From Phyllobacterium chamaecytisi (GTDB lineage: Bacteria > Pseudomonadota > Alphaproteobacteria > Rhizobiales > Rhizobiaceae): a DNA stretch of 64,000 nucleotides. Below the pieces are notes generated by a model. The model was given only the letters and a program-made list of their open reading frames with translations. It was not told the origin of the DNA and did not search any database. Below are positions 44,736 through 52,592 of this stretch, piece by piece (the first letter of the stretch is position 1; each line of letters starts with the position of its first letter). The stretch covers positions 248,001 through 312,000 of the forward strand of contig NZ_JAIQWW010000002.1 of the NCBI RefSeq assembly GCF_020164455.1. The letters run 5' to 3'. Position numbers and translations under genes: made by a program.

Positions 44736-47399
44736 CTAATCCGACATCAGCGACAGCGTGGAAAATCCCCGCATCGCATCGGCCACGAGACACTTGTCAG
44801 TCAAGGTCAATCGATTGCCCGTCATGATATCCTGAAATTCCTTGCCATTGATTTCCGCTGGAATATGCACTGCGGTGTCGCCCCAAGCGGGTATCGGCAT
44901 GAAGGGTTCGTGAAACCGTTTCACCGCATCGAACGGTTGGCGGGGCACGGCGACCAGACAATAGTCGGATTCGTGCTTGCGTAGAAAAGCGATGATGTTT
45001 TTCCGCTTCTTGCCGGTAACCTTCAGAGGAATGTATTGGCCGCCGATAAACAGTTCAGGCTTGCGCTTTCGCGCCCGAAGATGGGCGGAGACAAGCCGCT
45101 GTTTGACGGCACCCGTATGCCAATCCTCTAGGAGAATGTTCAAGGGGCACTGATCTGCATAGGAAAGCCGGGCAGTAAGCGCATCGAAATCTATGTCATT
45201 CGATGCCGGAATGTTCGACACGGCGAAATCCCAGGATTCCGCTCCATTGTAGATGACAGGAACGCCGGGAGCAGTTGCCTTGAGAACAGTTTGTGAAAAA
45301 CTATTGAGCGCGCCGGCTATCCAGAAAGGCCGCATCGTCTTCGTGAAGTCCAGAAGGAAAGAACGGTCGGCGAAGAGCTGATCGATATAGTCCATCACGG
45401 CCAACTCATAGGGCTTGTTGATTTCCGTCCAGAAGGAATCTCTCTGAATTTCGCTGATCGCTTTCTGGATGAATGCGCAAAGATCGTTACGGACAGCCTG
45501 CAGACTGTTTTCATCGTCGATCTGCAGCGTCAAAGGCCAGATCGCAGCAAGGGTTTGATAGATCAGCCATTCAGTCTGAGGATCCGGCGCCAGCGTTTCC
45601 TCGATCGTTGCGACATTGCCCGCATGGAGCGTGCGCCACTGCGCCACCGCCTCGCCCCAGATTTCCGGCGCTTCGGACAGAGCGAGTAGCCGCATTCTCG
45701 CATCCTCGCCGAATTTGGTGGTGTAGGAAAACGTTGTCGCCAGCATGCCTTTAGGCGCGACCGTGGCTTTGCGCAGCATCTTTTCGTGGAAAAGCTGCAC
45801 CGAATCCCCGGCATCACTCGAGCGTAATATGACTTCGTCAAGCGCGATCGGCCCACGGCCATATTGGTACGATTGCTCGATTGCCTGTGCCATGACAGCG
45901 GCAGTCAATTGCTGGAATCTCACAATGAATTGGCCGATTTTTCCGTCAGGATCATTCGCCGCTTCCAATATGCGCTGTATGAATTTCAGCGGAGCGGGAT
46001 CGGCAGCGTCGGGGCGTGCCAAAATATCGGAAATGGTGGACTGAAGAATGGATCGATAGGATTCGAGAATTCCCGCCTCATTCGAATAGGTCCGGAAAAC
46101 CGGGAGTTCGATGACGAGATCGCTTACCGCGCGCCCCAGCTCAAGCTCATCGGCGGCATTCGGTTCTATAACGATGAGCAGGTCGACCAGAGCCTGCAGT
46201 TCCGCGGCGAATCTGCTGTGCAGTACAGCTGACTTTGCCCCGCGATAGTGGAGCGTACTTTGCGCACCAATATTGCTGCTGTAGAGTTGTTCGAGCGCAG
46301 CCAGCTTTGCATGATCCACCATAAGGTTCGCGGTCACCGAAATGAACTCGTAGCCTGCGGTTCCATCGACATGCCATGAAGCAGGATAAGGTTCGCCGTC
46401 CAACAGGATCTTGTCGGCGACCAGATAGGCTTTTTCACCGGCGTGCCGGCGCAATTCCTGCGAATATGTTTCAGGATCGGCCAGACCGTCGATCTGGTTG
46501 ACACGAAAACCGATGACTTGACTGATCTCGAGCAGATCAAGTGGAACCTCGTGAAAATCCTTGAATGGTTGTGTCTTTTCGACCTGAACACCGACAGAGT
46601 GCATGGATTCGAACGAGTGGCGGTAGTTCATCCGGCGGCGAGCCTTCTGACGTGTCACCAGACGCCACTTTTGCGCCGAAAGCACGTCTTCGAGCATCGA
46701 GATGTCCTGTGAGATATCTTTCAGTCGCGACGCAAGCACAAGACGATGAGCGAGTTCACTGGTGTCGTAAAGTTCCCGCAACCGGGCATGAAATTCGTCC
46801 GATCGGTGCGGGTCAGCCTCGTTTACTGCATCCAGGAAATCATTCGAGAGAGGGTTGTCGACGCCGCGAAGGATAGTTTCATAGGATTTTGGATACAGCG
46901 GATAAAACACCTCGCCGTAAGAGATGCCGAGGGCAAATTTATTCGCATCGAATTTGAGCTGCAGCGTCTCGGCCTGGACTTCTTCGATCAACGGGCGCTG
47001 CAGAACAGGCAGCGCCAGGCGCTTCTTCCAGTCGACGTCGAAATGATCGGCGTAGCGGCTCTTTGATCCCCATTCGAGAACATCAAACCACCAGGGATTA
47101 TGGTGGGTAGCTGGCAGCTGGTTTGGATTGATATCGACGATGAGGCCCATACCGAACTTGCGAAGTGCAGAATCGAGGGCGACGAAGCCGTCTTCACCCC
47201 CGGCGTCCCTGTCCAGCTTCGTTGGGTTATAGGATTTCTTGCCGCGACCGACATCGATCGAGCTGAAAATTGGAGAAATGGTGAGCGTGTCGATGCCGAG
47301 ATTATTCAGGTACGGCACTATTGCAGCGATGTCATTGAAGGACAGTCCGTTCCTCAATTGAATGCGATAGGCGGAATTGGGTAAGGCCATATTCTTCAC
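44736..47399 (-). CDS. TreY-like (maltooligosyl trehalose synthase family, GH13) protein with altered catalytic residues
   Basis: 887 residues. The whole length follows TreY: YRIQLRNGLSFND at the start, a shape like SPIFSS...GSYNP, NPWWFDVLEWG, FDVDW, NYR (258-260), QVIGFRV (295-300), GTAGYEF (346-352), and EDARMRLLALSE (565-576). But the catalytic positions differ: RIDH is RVNQ (nucleophile Asp to Asn301), EKIL is DKIL (acid/base Glu to Asp329), HDTKR is YTTKF (third Asp to Thr560), and DIVPNH is DINPNQ. No treZ is nearby. The GTG at 47399 overlaps the otsA stop by four bases; ATG 47390 is an alternative. It may be inactive or have a new role. Confidence 0.85.
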   Translation of the reverse strand: MKNMALPNSAYRIQLRNGLSFNDIAAIVPYLNNLGIDTLTISPIFSSIDVGRGKKSYNPTKLDRDAGGEDGFVALDSALRKFGMGLIVDINPNQLPATHHNPWWFDVLEWGSKSRYADHFDVDWKKRLALPVLQRPLIEEVQAETLQLKFDANKFALGISYGEVFYPLYPKSYETILRGVDNPLSNDFLDAVNEADPHRSDEFHARLRELYDTSELAHRLVLASRLKDISQDISMLEDVLSAQKWRLVTRQKARRRMNYRHSFESMHSVGVQVEKTQPFKDFHEVPLDLLEISQVIGFRVNQIDGLADPETYSQELRRHAGEKAYLVADKILLDGEPYPASWHVDGTAGYEFISVTANLMVDHAKLAALEQLYSSNIGAQSTLHYRGAKSAVLHSRFAAELQALVDLLIVIEPNAADELELGRAVSDLVIELPVFRTYSNEAGILESYRSILQSTISDILARPDAADPAPLKFIQRILEAANDPDGKIGQFIVRFQQLTAAVMAQAIEQSYQYGRGPIALDEVILRSSDAGDSVQLFHEKMLRKATVAPKGMLATTFSYTTKFGEDARMRLLALSEAPEIWGEAVAQWRTLHAGNVATIEETLAPDPQTEWLIYQTLAAIWPLTLQIDDENSLQAVRNDLCAFIQKAISEIQRDSFWTEINKPYELAVMDYIDQLFADRSFLLDFTKTMRPFWIAGALNSFSQTVLKATAPGVPVIYNGAESWDFAVSNIPASNDIDFDALTARLSYADQCPLNILLEDWHTGAVKQRLVSAHLRARKRKPELFIGGQYIPLKVTGKKRKNIIAFLRKHESDYCLVAVPRQPFDAVKRFHEPFMPIPAWGDTAVHIPAEINGKEFQDIMTGNRLTLTDKCLVADAMRGFSTLSLMSD

Positions 47400-48796
47400 G
47401 CAACCCGTTCATTGGCGGAGTGCTGATCGCCATGTTGCAGGGCATGGAGATATTCCCGCTGCCACCATTGCGCATCGTGATCGATGACACGCTTCAGAAG
47501 CTTGCGATGGCGCAGTTGCCGCTCTTCCAGCGGCATTGTGACAGCCGTCTTCAGAGCGTGCGCAACCTCGCTGATGTCGTAGGGATTGACAATGAGGGCC
47601 TCGCTCAGTTCCTCGGCTGCACCGGCGAACTTGGAGAGGATGAGGATGCCTGGATCCTTGTTGTCCTGAGCGGCGATGTATTCTTTGGCCACAAGGTTCA
47701 TTCCGTCCCGCAACGGCGTTATCAGCCCGATCAGACTTGCCCGAAACAGAGGGGCCAGCTTTTCCCTTGGAATGTTCCGATTGATGTATTGGACAGGCGC
47801 CCAGTTGAAATCCGCGAATCTGCCATTGACCGCGCCGGCAAGCTGCTCGAGTTCGGCCTTGATATCGGAATAGGCGGTGACATCCTCCCTGGATGGCGAG
47901 GCAATCTGCAAGTAGTCCGCATGCCCCTGATATTCGGGACAAATCTCCAGAAATTTTCTAAAGGCTTTCATTCGGTGCGGCAGGCCTTTCGAATAGTCGA
48001 GGCGATCCGCAGAAATGACCTGGAAGCGCTTCAGAACAGTGCGGCGCATGCGTTCGAGTTCGATCGTATCGTCGGTTCTGGCCGACACTTTCGCAAACTG
48101 CTTCACATCGATGCCGATGGGGAAATGCCCGATATGGATTGTCCGATCGTTGACGCGAACCAGTTCGGGCGAAATGATTGCCGCATCGGAATGTTCTTTC
48201 AGATAGCGATGAAAATTATGGACGTCATTGATCGTCTGGAAGCCGATGAGATCAAACTGCAGCATGCAATATCGCAGCCATTCGTGGCGAGGGACGGCAG
48301 AGAAGATGTCGGCAGAGGGGAACGGAATGTGCAGGAAAAATCCGATCCTGTTCTTGTGTCCTCGTTTGCGGAGCTCAGCGGCCATAGGTATCAGATGGTA
48401 ATCGTGCACCCAGATAACGTCGTCATCCCGCAGATGCGGACTGATCATCTCGGCGAACTTCGCATTGGTTGCAGAATAGCAATCCACGAACTCCATGCGA
48501 TAGTCCATCAGGTCAAGGCGATAGTGAAAGGCTGGCCAAAGCACCTTGTTGGCGAAGCCGAGGTAATATTTTTCGTGTTCTTCGCTCGTCAGTGGGGTGG
48601 TCAGGCTCGTGACATTACCGTGTGCCTGAATTTTGGTTGTTGCGGTTTCTTCGGCGTCTACGACACTTCCGTCCCAGCCAGCCCAAAGGCCGCCTTGAGC
48701 TTTAAGCGCATCCACGATACCGACAGCGAGTCCGCCAATTTGAGTGTTCTTTCCCAAATTCGCCGTGCGATTTGAGATTACGACTAGCCGTCCCAT
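47396..48796 (-). CDS. otsA: Trehalose-6-phosphate synthase (GT20)
   Basis: 466 residues. GT20 hallmarks: MGRLVVISNRTANLG, GGLAVGI, HDYHLIPMA, GFFLHIPFPSADIF, GFQT, the substrate arginine-lysine pair in RLDYSKGLPHR, and late LRDGMNLVAKEYIA. It joins UDP- or ADP-glucose to glucose-6-phosphate to give trehalose-6-phosphate in the cytoplasm. ATG at 48796 behind AAGGGACA; the frame is open to 48832. An EcfG-type promoter stands 35 bases upstream of the ATG, consistent with osmotic/general stress control. The TreY-like gene overlaps its stop; otsB is divergent. Confidence 0.96.
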   Translation of the reverse strand: MGRLVVISNRTANLGKNTQIGGLAVGIVDALKAQGGLWAGWDGSVVDAEETATTKIQAHGNVTSLTTPLTSEEHEKYYLGFANKVLWPAFHYRLDLMDYRMEFVDCYSATNAKFAEMISPHLRDDDVIWVHDYHLIPMAAELRKRGHKNRIGFFLHIPFPSADIFSAVPRHEWLRYCMLQFDLIGFQTINDVHNFHRYLKEHSDAAIISPELVRVNDRTIHIGHFPIGIDVKQFAKVSARTDDTIELERMRRTVLKRFQVISADRLDYSKGLPHRMKAFRKFLEICPEYQGHADYLQIASPSREDVTAYSDIKAELEQLAGAVNGRFADFNWAPVQYINRNIPREKLAPLFRASLIGLITPLRDGMNLVAKEYIAAQDNKDPGILILSKFAGAAEELSEALIVNPYDISEVAHALKTAVTMPLEERQLRHRKLLKRVIDHDAQWWQREYLHALQHGDQHSANERVA

Positions 48797-48830
48797 AAAA
48801 TGTCCCTTGCATGCAGTCAGGACTCTAACC

Positions 48831-48855
48831 AACGCCTCAAATAAATGATGGTTCC
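48831..48855 (-). promoter_or_regulatory. EcfG-type (general stress sigma) promoter of otsA
   Basis: On the minus strand: GGAAC (48855-48851), 16 bases, CGTT (48834-48831). This matches the GGAAC-N16/17-CGTT consensus of the alphaproteobacterial general stress sigma factor EcfG/RpoE2. The CGTT is 34 bases before the otsA ATG. otsA is a known member of that regulon in rhizobia. Confidence 0.8.
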
Positions 48856-48945
48856 GGAAAAAAGTGGCAGCAAGTCAACTTTCATTGAACGATTTCGGGC
48901 CAGTTGAGTTCTCCCATGATGAGAGTTCGAGCAAAGGAAAGAGAT

Positions 48946-49716
48946 ATGCAGCCCAATACGGCGGTTGATGATGCGAGCCACCCACTGCCAGACGATCTGG
49001 ATGGTTGGGCGCTTTTCATAGACATTGACGGCACGCTGATTGATCTTGCGGCAACGCCTGAAAGCATTGTCATTCCTCCAGAGTTACCCCTTCAACTCAT
49101 GAAGCTGTCGCAAAAGGTGGATGGTGCCATGGCGCTCGTGACCGGCCGTTCCATTGCTGCTGTCGACGCGATGTTTGAACCCTATCACTTCACCGTCGCA
49201 GGACTTCATGGCGCGGAAATCCGCAGGGAAAATGCAGAAATTCTCCGGAAGGGGATGGAGGCGGGAGCGCTCGACCGCCCGCGCATGGTGTTGCAGAAAT
49301 TTGCGAGCCGATGGCCGGGTATGGTGATCGAGGACAAGGGCTTGGGGCTCGCCGTGCACTACCGGCAGGTGCCGGAAGCAGCTATTGCCGCTACTCATGC
49401 GGTCGATGGACTGGTCAAGGATCTCGGTTATGGGTGGAAGCGCCAGGACGGCAAGATGGTCATCGAAATTGGACCTGCCGGAACCAACAAAGGCATGGCG
49501 GTCGCGCACTTCATGGAAACTGCACCCTATGCGGGGCGCAAGCTTCTCGTTATGGGCGATGATCTGACCGACGAGACCATGTTCCGCTTTGCCAACGAAA
49601 CGGGAGGACGCTCGGTGAGGGTGGGCGATCCGCCTTTCGAGAGTGTTGCCGAATTCAAGCTGGACTCTGCAAATACTGTTCGATCATGGATCGCCACGAT
49701 GGTGGCTCGGCAATGA
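48946..49716 (+). CDS. otsB: Trehalose-6-phosphate phosphatase
   Basis: 256 residues. HAD-family motif I DIDGTLIDL (about 26-34), motif II VTGRS, and motif IV GDDLTDETMF with the substrate-cap region in between (EDKGLGLAVHYR). It removes the phosphate of trehalose-6-phosphate to give trehalose. The ATG at 48946 has AAAGGAAAGAG upstream; the frame extends to 48904. It is divergent from otsA across 149 bases, an arrangement unlike the usual otsBA operon, so the two may be controlled separately. Confidence 0.95.
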   Translation: MQPNTAVDDASHPLPDDLDGWALFIDIDGTLIDLAATPESIVIPPELPLQLMKLSQKVDGAMALVTGRSIAAVDAMFEPYHFTVAGLHGAEIRRENAEILRKGMEAGALDRPRMVLQKFASRWPGMVIEDKGLGLAVHYRQVPEAAIAATHAVDGLVKDLGYGWKRQDGKMVIEIGPAGTNKGMAVAHFMETAPYAGRKLLVMGDDLTDETMFRFANETGGRSVRVGDPPFESVAEFKLDSANTVRSWIATMVARQ

Positions 49717-49877
49717 TTTTGCGCCGCCGAGTGACCACCCTGACGGGGCTATTGTCTCTGGCTTAATTTTTCCGATTCGCGTATGTTTTGTCTTGCAGGT
49801 TTAGGTCCATTGGTACCGCCTCTAGCATGGTACCCTTGGTGCCTTTCCCGCTCGAAACGAGATTGGGAGAATTGCTC

Positions 49878-50726
49878 ATGGCACAATTTCATGTGATCGC
49901 TGGCGCAAATGATACCAGCGCCTATCCTGAGGTGCGTAAAATCAGCGTGGCCGATGTTTTTGCTGCGCTTCGTCAAGGGCTCGACGATTTTTGGGAGAAG
50001 CCCTCTCACTATGTTTTCCTATGCCTGATCTATCCTGTCGCCGGACTGGTATTGGCGCGCTGGTCGTCGGGAGCCAACGCGCTGCCGATACTGTTTCCGC
50101 TGATGTCGGGTTTCGCGTTGATCGGCCCGTTTGCAGCGCTCGGTCTCTATGAGATCAGCCGCAGGCGGGAACTTGGTCTGGATACATCATGGCAGCACGC
50201 ACTTGAGGTCAGGCGATCGCCTGCCATGCCATCGATCTTTGCCGTCGGTATATTGCTCTTTGCGATCTTCATCGTATGGCTGCTTACCGCCCAGGCGCTT
50301 TACGTCAATCTTTTCGGTCCCGCAGCGCCGGAGTCGATCAGTGCTTTCCTGAACCAGGTATTCAACACATCCGAGGGCTGGCGGATGATCATCCTCGGCA
50401 ACGCGATTGGATTTGTCTTTTCCGTTGTTGTTCTTTGCACCAGCGTCATCACCTTTCCGCTTCTCCTCGATCGGGACGTGGGCGCGTTGGCAGCCGTCGT
50501 AACATCGATCAAGGCCGTGCTCGCCAATCCGATACCGATGCTATTGTGGGGTCTGATAGTGGCCGCGCTGCTCTTCGTCGGCTTCTTGACGCTCTTTGTC
50601 GGCCTGGCAATCTTCATCCCGGTACTCGGCCATGCGACGTGGCACCTTTACCGCAAGGTTGTCGCACCGCTCCCTAGCGCAGAAGTCCAGAACCTCGCGA
50701 AGCCACGGTCTCGAACTCGTAAATAA
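49878..50726 (+). CDS. DUF2189 family membrane protein
   Basis: 282 residues. About six membrane helices (roughly 47-65, 72-95, 128-150, 170-195, 210-230, 238-262), with the DUF2189 N-terminal pattern VADVFAALRQGLDDFWEKPSHYVF and GPFAALGLYEISRRRE after the second helix. ATG 49878 behind GGGAGA; the frame is open to 49788. Located after otsB by about 160 bases on the same strand. Function unknown; the family is widespread in alphaproteobacteria beside respiratory genes, as here with the cox operon. Confidence 0.85.
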   Translation: MAQFHVIAGANDTSAYPEVRKISVADVFAALRQGLDDFWEKPSHYVFLCLIYPVAGLVLARWSSGANALPILFPLMSGFALIGPFAALGLYEISRRRELGLDTSWQHALEVRRSPAMPSIFAVGILLFAIFIVWLLTAQALYVNLFGPAAPESISAFLNQVFNTSEGWRMIILGNAIGFVFSVVVLCTSVITFPLLLDRDVGALAAVVTSIKAVLANPIPMLLWGLIVAALLFVGFLTLFVGLAIFIPVLGHATWHLYRKVVAPLPSAEVQNLAKPRSRTRK

Positions 50727-50740
50727 ATGGAATGCAAATG

Positions 50741-50773
50741 AAAAACGCGGCGCCTATGGGTGCCGCGTTTTTT
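50741..50773. terminator. Bidirectional rho-independent terminator
   Basis: AAAACGCGGCGCC-TATG-GGTGCCGCGTTTTTT: a 13-base stem with one G-U pair, an A-run before and a T-run after. It lies between the convergent DUF2189 and cytochrome oxidase genes and can end both transcripts. Confidence 0.9.
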
Positions 50774-50795
50774 GTGCCTGGAGCTTTTCAAGGCT

Positions 50796-51143
50796 CTACG
50801 GCCCGGTGCCGAAGAAGGTCATCCGGCTCAACAGGACGTAGTGGGATTCCGAAACCATCATCGCCACGAATACCAATACAAGGAGCGGCGGCAGTATGAT
50901 GGCATAGATGAGCGCCAGCCTTTCCCATGCCATATGCATGAAAATCGCAACGATCAGCCCGGCCTTGAGTATCATGAACAGCAGGATAAGCGACCACCGC
51001 AGATAGCCATGAAGACCGACGTAGTCGACCAGATACGAGCATAGACTGAGAACAAAGAGCAGACCCCAAACGACGAGGTAAAGCTTAATCGGGTGCTCTT
51101 GATGTTCAGTATGTACTGCCGGTTGCGTTGCCGGTTGTGTCAT
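50796..51143 (-). CDS. Cytochrome c oxidase subunit IV-type small membrane protein (CtaF/CoxIV)
   Basis: 115 residues with three membrane helices (about 20-40, 48-70, 78-100); the pattern LILLFMILKAGLIVAIFMHMAWER is that of prokaryotic cytochrome c oxidase subunit IV. It assists assembly of the subunit I copper site. ATG 51143 follows a weak AGGG. Last gene of the cox operon, 11 bases after the coxP-like gene. Confidence 0.9.
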   Translation of the reverse strand: MTQPATQPAVHTEHQEHPIKLYLVVWGLLFVLSLCSYLVDYVGLHGYLRWSLILLFMILKAGLIVAIFMHMAWERLALIYAIILPPLLVLVFVAMMVSESHYVLLSRMTFFGTGP

Positions 51144-51154
51144 GATTGGAGCCC

Positions 51155-51877
51155 TCACCACAAATAGAAGAAAGCGAAGATAAAAACCCAGACCAGATCG
51201 ACGAAGTGCCAATAGAGGCCAGTGATTTCGACGATTTCATAATGACCCTTCCGACTGGTGAAGAAGCCGCGTTTCTCCGTGTCGAAATCGCCGCGCCAGA
51301 CCTTCCGGGCTATGATGATCAGGAATATGACGCCGATCGTGACGTGTGTACCGTGAAAGCCGGTGATCATGAAAAAAGTCGAACCAAACTGAGGAGCGCC
51401 CCACGGATTTCCCCATGGACGAACACCTTCGGAGATCAACTTGGTCCATTCGAAAGCCTGCATTCCTACAAAAGTTGCGCCAAATAATGCGGTCAGCAGC
51501 ATCAATAGCGCCGTCTTGCGGCGGTCGCGCCGGTAGCCGAAATTGACGGCCATAGCCATCGTACCGCTGCTGCTGATGAGAACGAACGTCATTATGGCGA
51601 TCAGAATCAGGGGGACTTCCGTTCCGCCGATATTCAGCGCAAAAACCTCGCTCGGATTGGGCCAGGGAACAGTCGTCGACATGCGGGCGCTCATATAGGC
51701 CAGCAGGAAACAACCGAAGACGAACGTATCGCTGAGAAGGAAGATCCACATCATGGCCTTCCCCCAGGAGACGTTCTTGAATGTTCGCTGGTCGGAAGCC
51801 CAGTCGGAAGCGAAGCCACGCAGGCCGTCAGGCCGGGGCGGGGATACTCTGGTTTCGGTTTCCACGACGTCGGTCAT
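51155..51877 (-). CDS. coxP: Cytochrome c oxidase subunit III family protein (second copy)
   Basis: 240 residues from the ATG at 51877 (GAGGA upstream). Membrane helices with subunit III motifs: WGKAMMWIFLLSDTFVFG, GMQAFEW, ITGFHGTHVTIGVIFL, and a terminal EITGLYWHFVDLVWVFIFAFFYLW. This is the fuller of the two subunit III proteins in the operon; by order (II, I, III, III) it corresponds to CoxP of the Bradyrhizobium coxMNOP alternative oxidase. Supports electron and proton transfer in the aa3-type complex. Confidence 0.9.
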   Translation of the reverse strand: MTDVVETETRVSPPRPDGLRGFASDWASDQRTFKNVSWGKAMMWIFLLSDTFVFGCFLLAYMSARMSTTVPWPNPSEVFALNIGGTEVPLILIAIMTFVLISSSGTMAMAVNFGYRRDRRKTALLMLLTALFGATFVGMQAFEWTKLISEGVRPWGNPWGAPQFGSTFFMITGFHGTHVTIGVIFLIIIARKVWRGDFDTEKRGFFTSRKGHYEIVEITGLYWHFVDLVWVFIFAFFYLW

Positions 51878-51887
51878 TGTCACATCC

Positions 51888-52592
51888 TCAGGTCAACAGT
51901 TGCCGGCAGATATCGACGAAATCATTGGCCCAGCCTGCGAACAGCGCAAAAATGACCAGCCAGACGATGAGCATGAAATGCCAGTACATGGCGCACAGTT
52001 CGATGCTGAGCCGCGCCTCCTTTGGCGGTTCGCCCTGCCATACGTTGAACGTCGTCCGGCTGAGCACCAGAAGACCACCAAGAATGTGCAGTCCGTGCAT
52101 TCCCGTGATCAGATAGAAAAAGCTGTTGGCAGGATTATCGGCGAGGACATAGCCCTCAGACACCAGCTCGTGCCAGGCGAACAACTGCCCGGCCAGGAAG
52201 CCGATCGCGGTCACGAAACTTGCAAGAAGCGCGATCTTCATGGCGTTGGCATCGTTTTGCTGCGCCGAGGATTTCGCCATCTCCAGAGCAATGCTGCTCA
52301 CGACGAGCGCAGCCGTATTGACCCAGAGGACGCCGGGCAGGGGAATGGCCCACCAATCCTGCAGTCCCATGCGCATGAAGTAGGCACTGATGAAAAGTGT
52401 GAACAACGCGCCGACCACGGCGAGAAATACGCCGAGGCCAATTTTTACAGTCGGTATCTGTGACCGCGTAACCGGGAAAATGTCGCTGGCTCGTGCGGAC
52501 TCTAGCCATGGTTTGGAGGTCAGACGCTGCTGTGCCATCCACCAGATGATGATGGACGCCAGCCCCGCCAGAAAGATCAGGATTGCACTCAT
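51888..52592 (-). CDS. coxO: Cytochrome c oxidase subunit III family protein (first copy)
   Basis: 234 residues; its ATG overlaps the subunit I stop (ATGA at 52589-52592). Five to six helices with MRMGLQDWW, GQLFAWHELV, FFYLITGMHGLHILGG and CAMYWHFMLIVWLVIFALFAGW. Matches CoxO in the coxMNOP order. Two tandem subunit III proteins of different sequence are characteristic of this alternative oxidase type. Confidence 0.9.
   Translation of the reverse strand: MSAILIFLAGLASIIIWWMAQQRLTSKPWLESARASDIFPVTRSQIPTVKIGLGVFLAVVGALFTLFISAYFMRMGLQDWWAIPLPGVLWVNTAALVVSSIALEMAKSSAQQNDANAMKIALLASFVTAIGFLAGQLFAWHELVSEGYVLADNPANSFFYLITGMHGLHILGGLLVLSRTTFNVWQGEPPKEARLSIELCAMYWHFMLIVWLVIFALFAGWANDFVDICRQLLT

Noticed and set aside
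44736-47399. The TreY-like gene as a simple pseudogene
   Set aside because: The frame is open for 887 codons, the non-catalytic family motifs are well kept and it is coupled to otsA, so it is under selection rather than decaying.
47420-48775. A 451-residue plus-strand frame opposite otsA
   Set aside because: otsA is certain from GT20 motifs; the antisense frame shows no motif, no ribosome site and unnatural composition.
49812-49834. Two GGTACC hexamers 17 bases apart upstream of the DUF2189 gene
   Set aside because: Short, common sequence; a 6-base stem with an 11-base loop is weak and no role is suggested by position.
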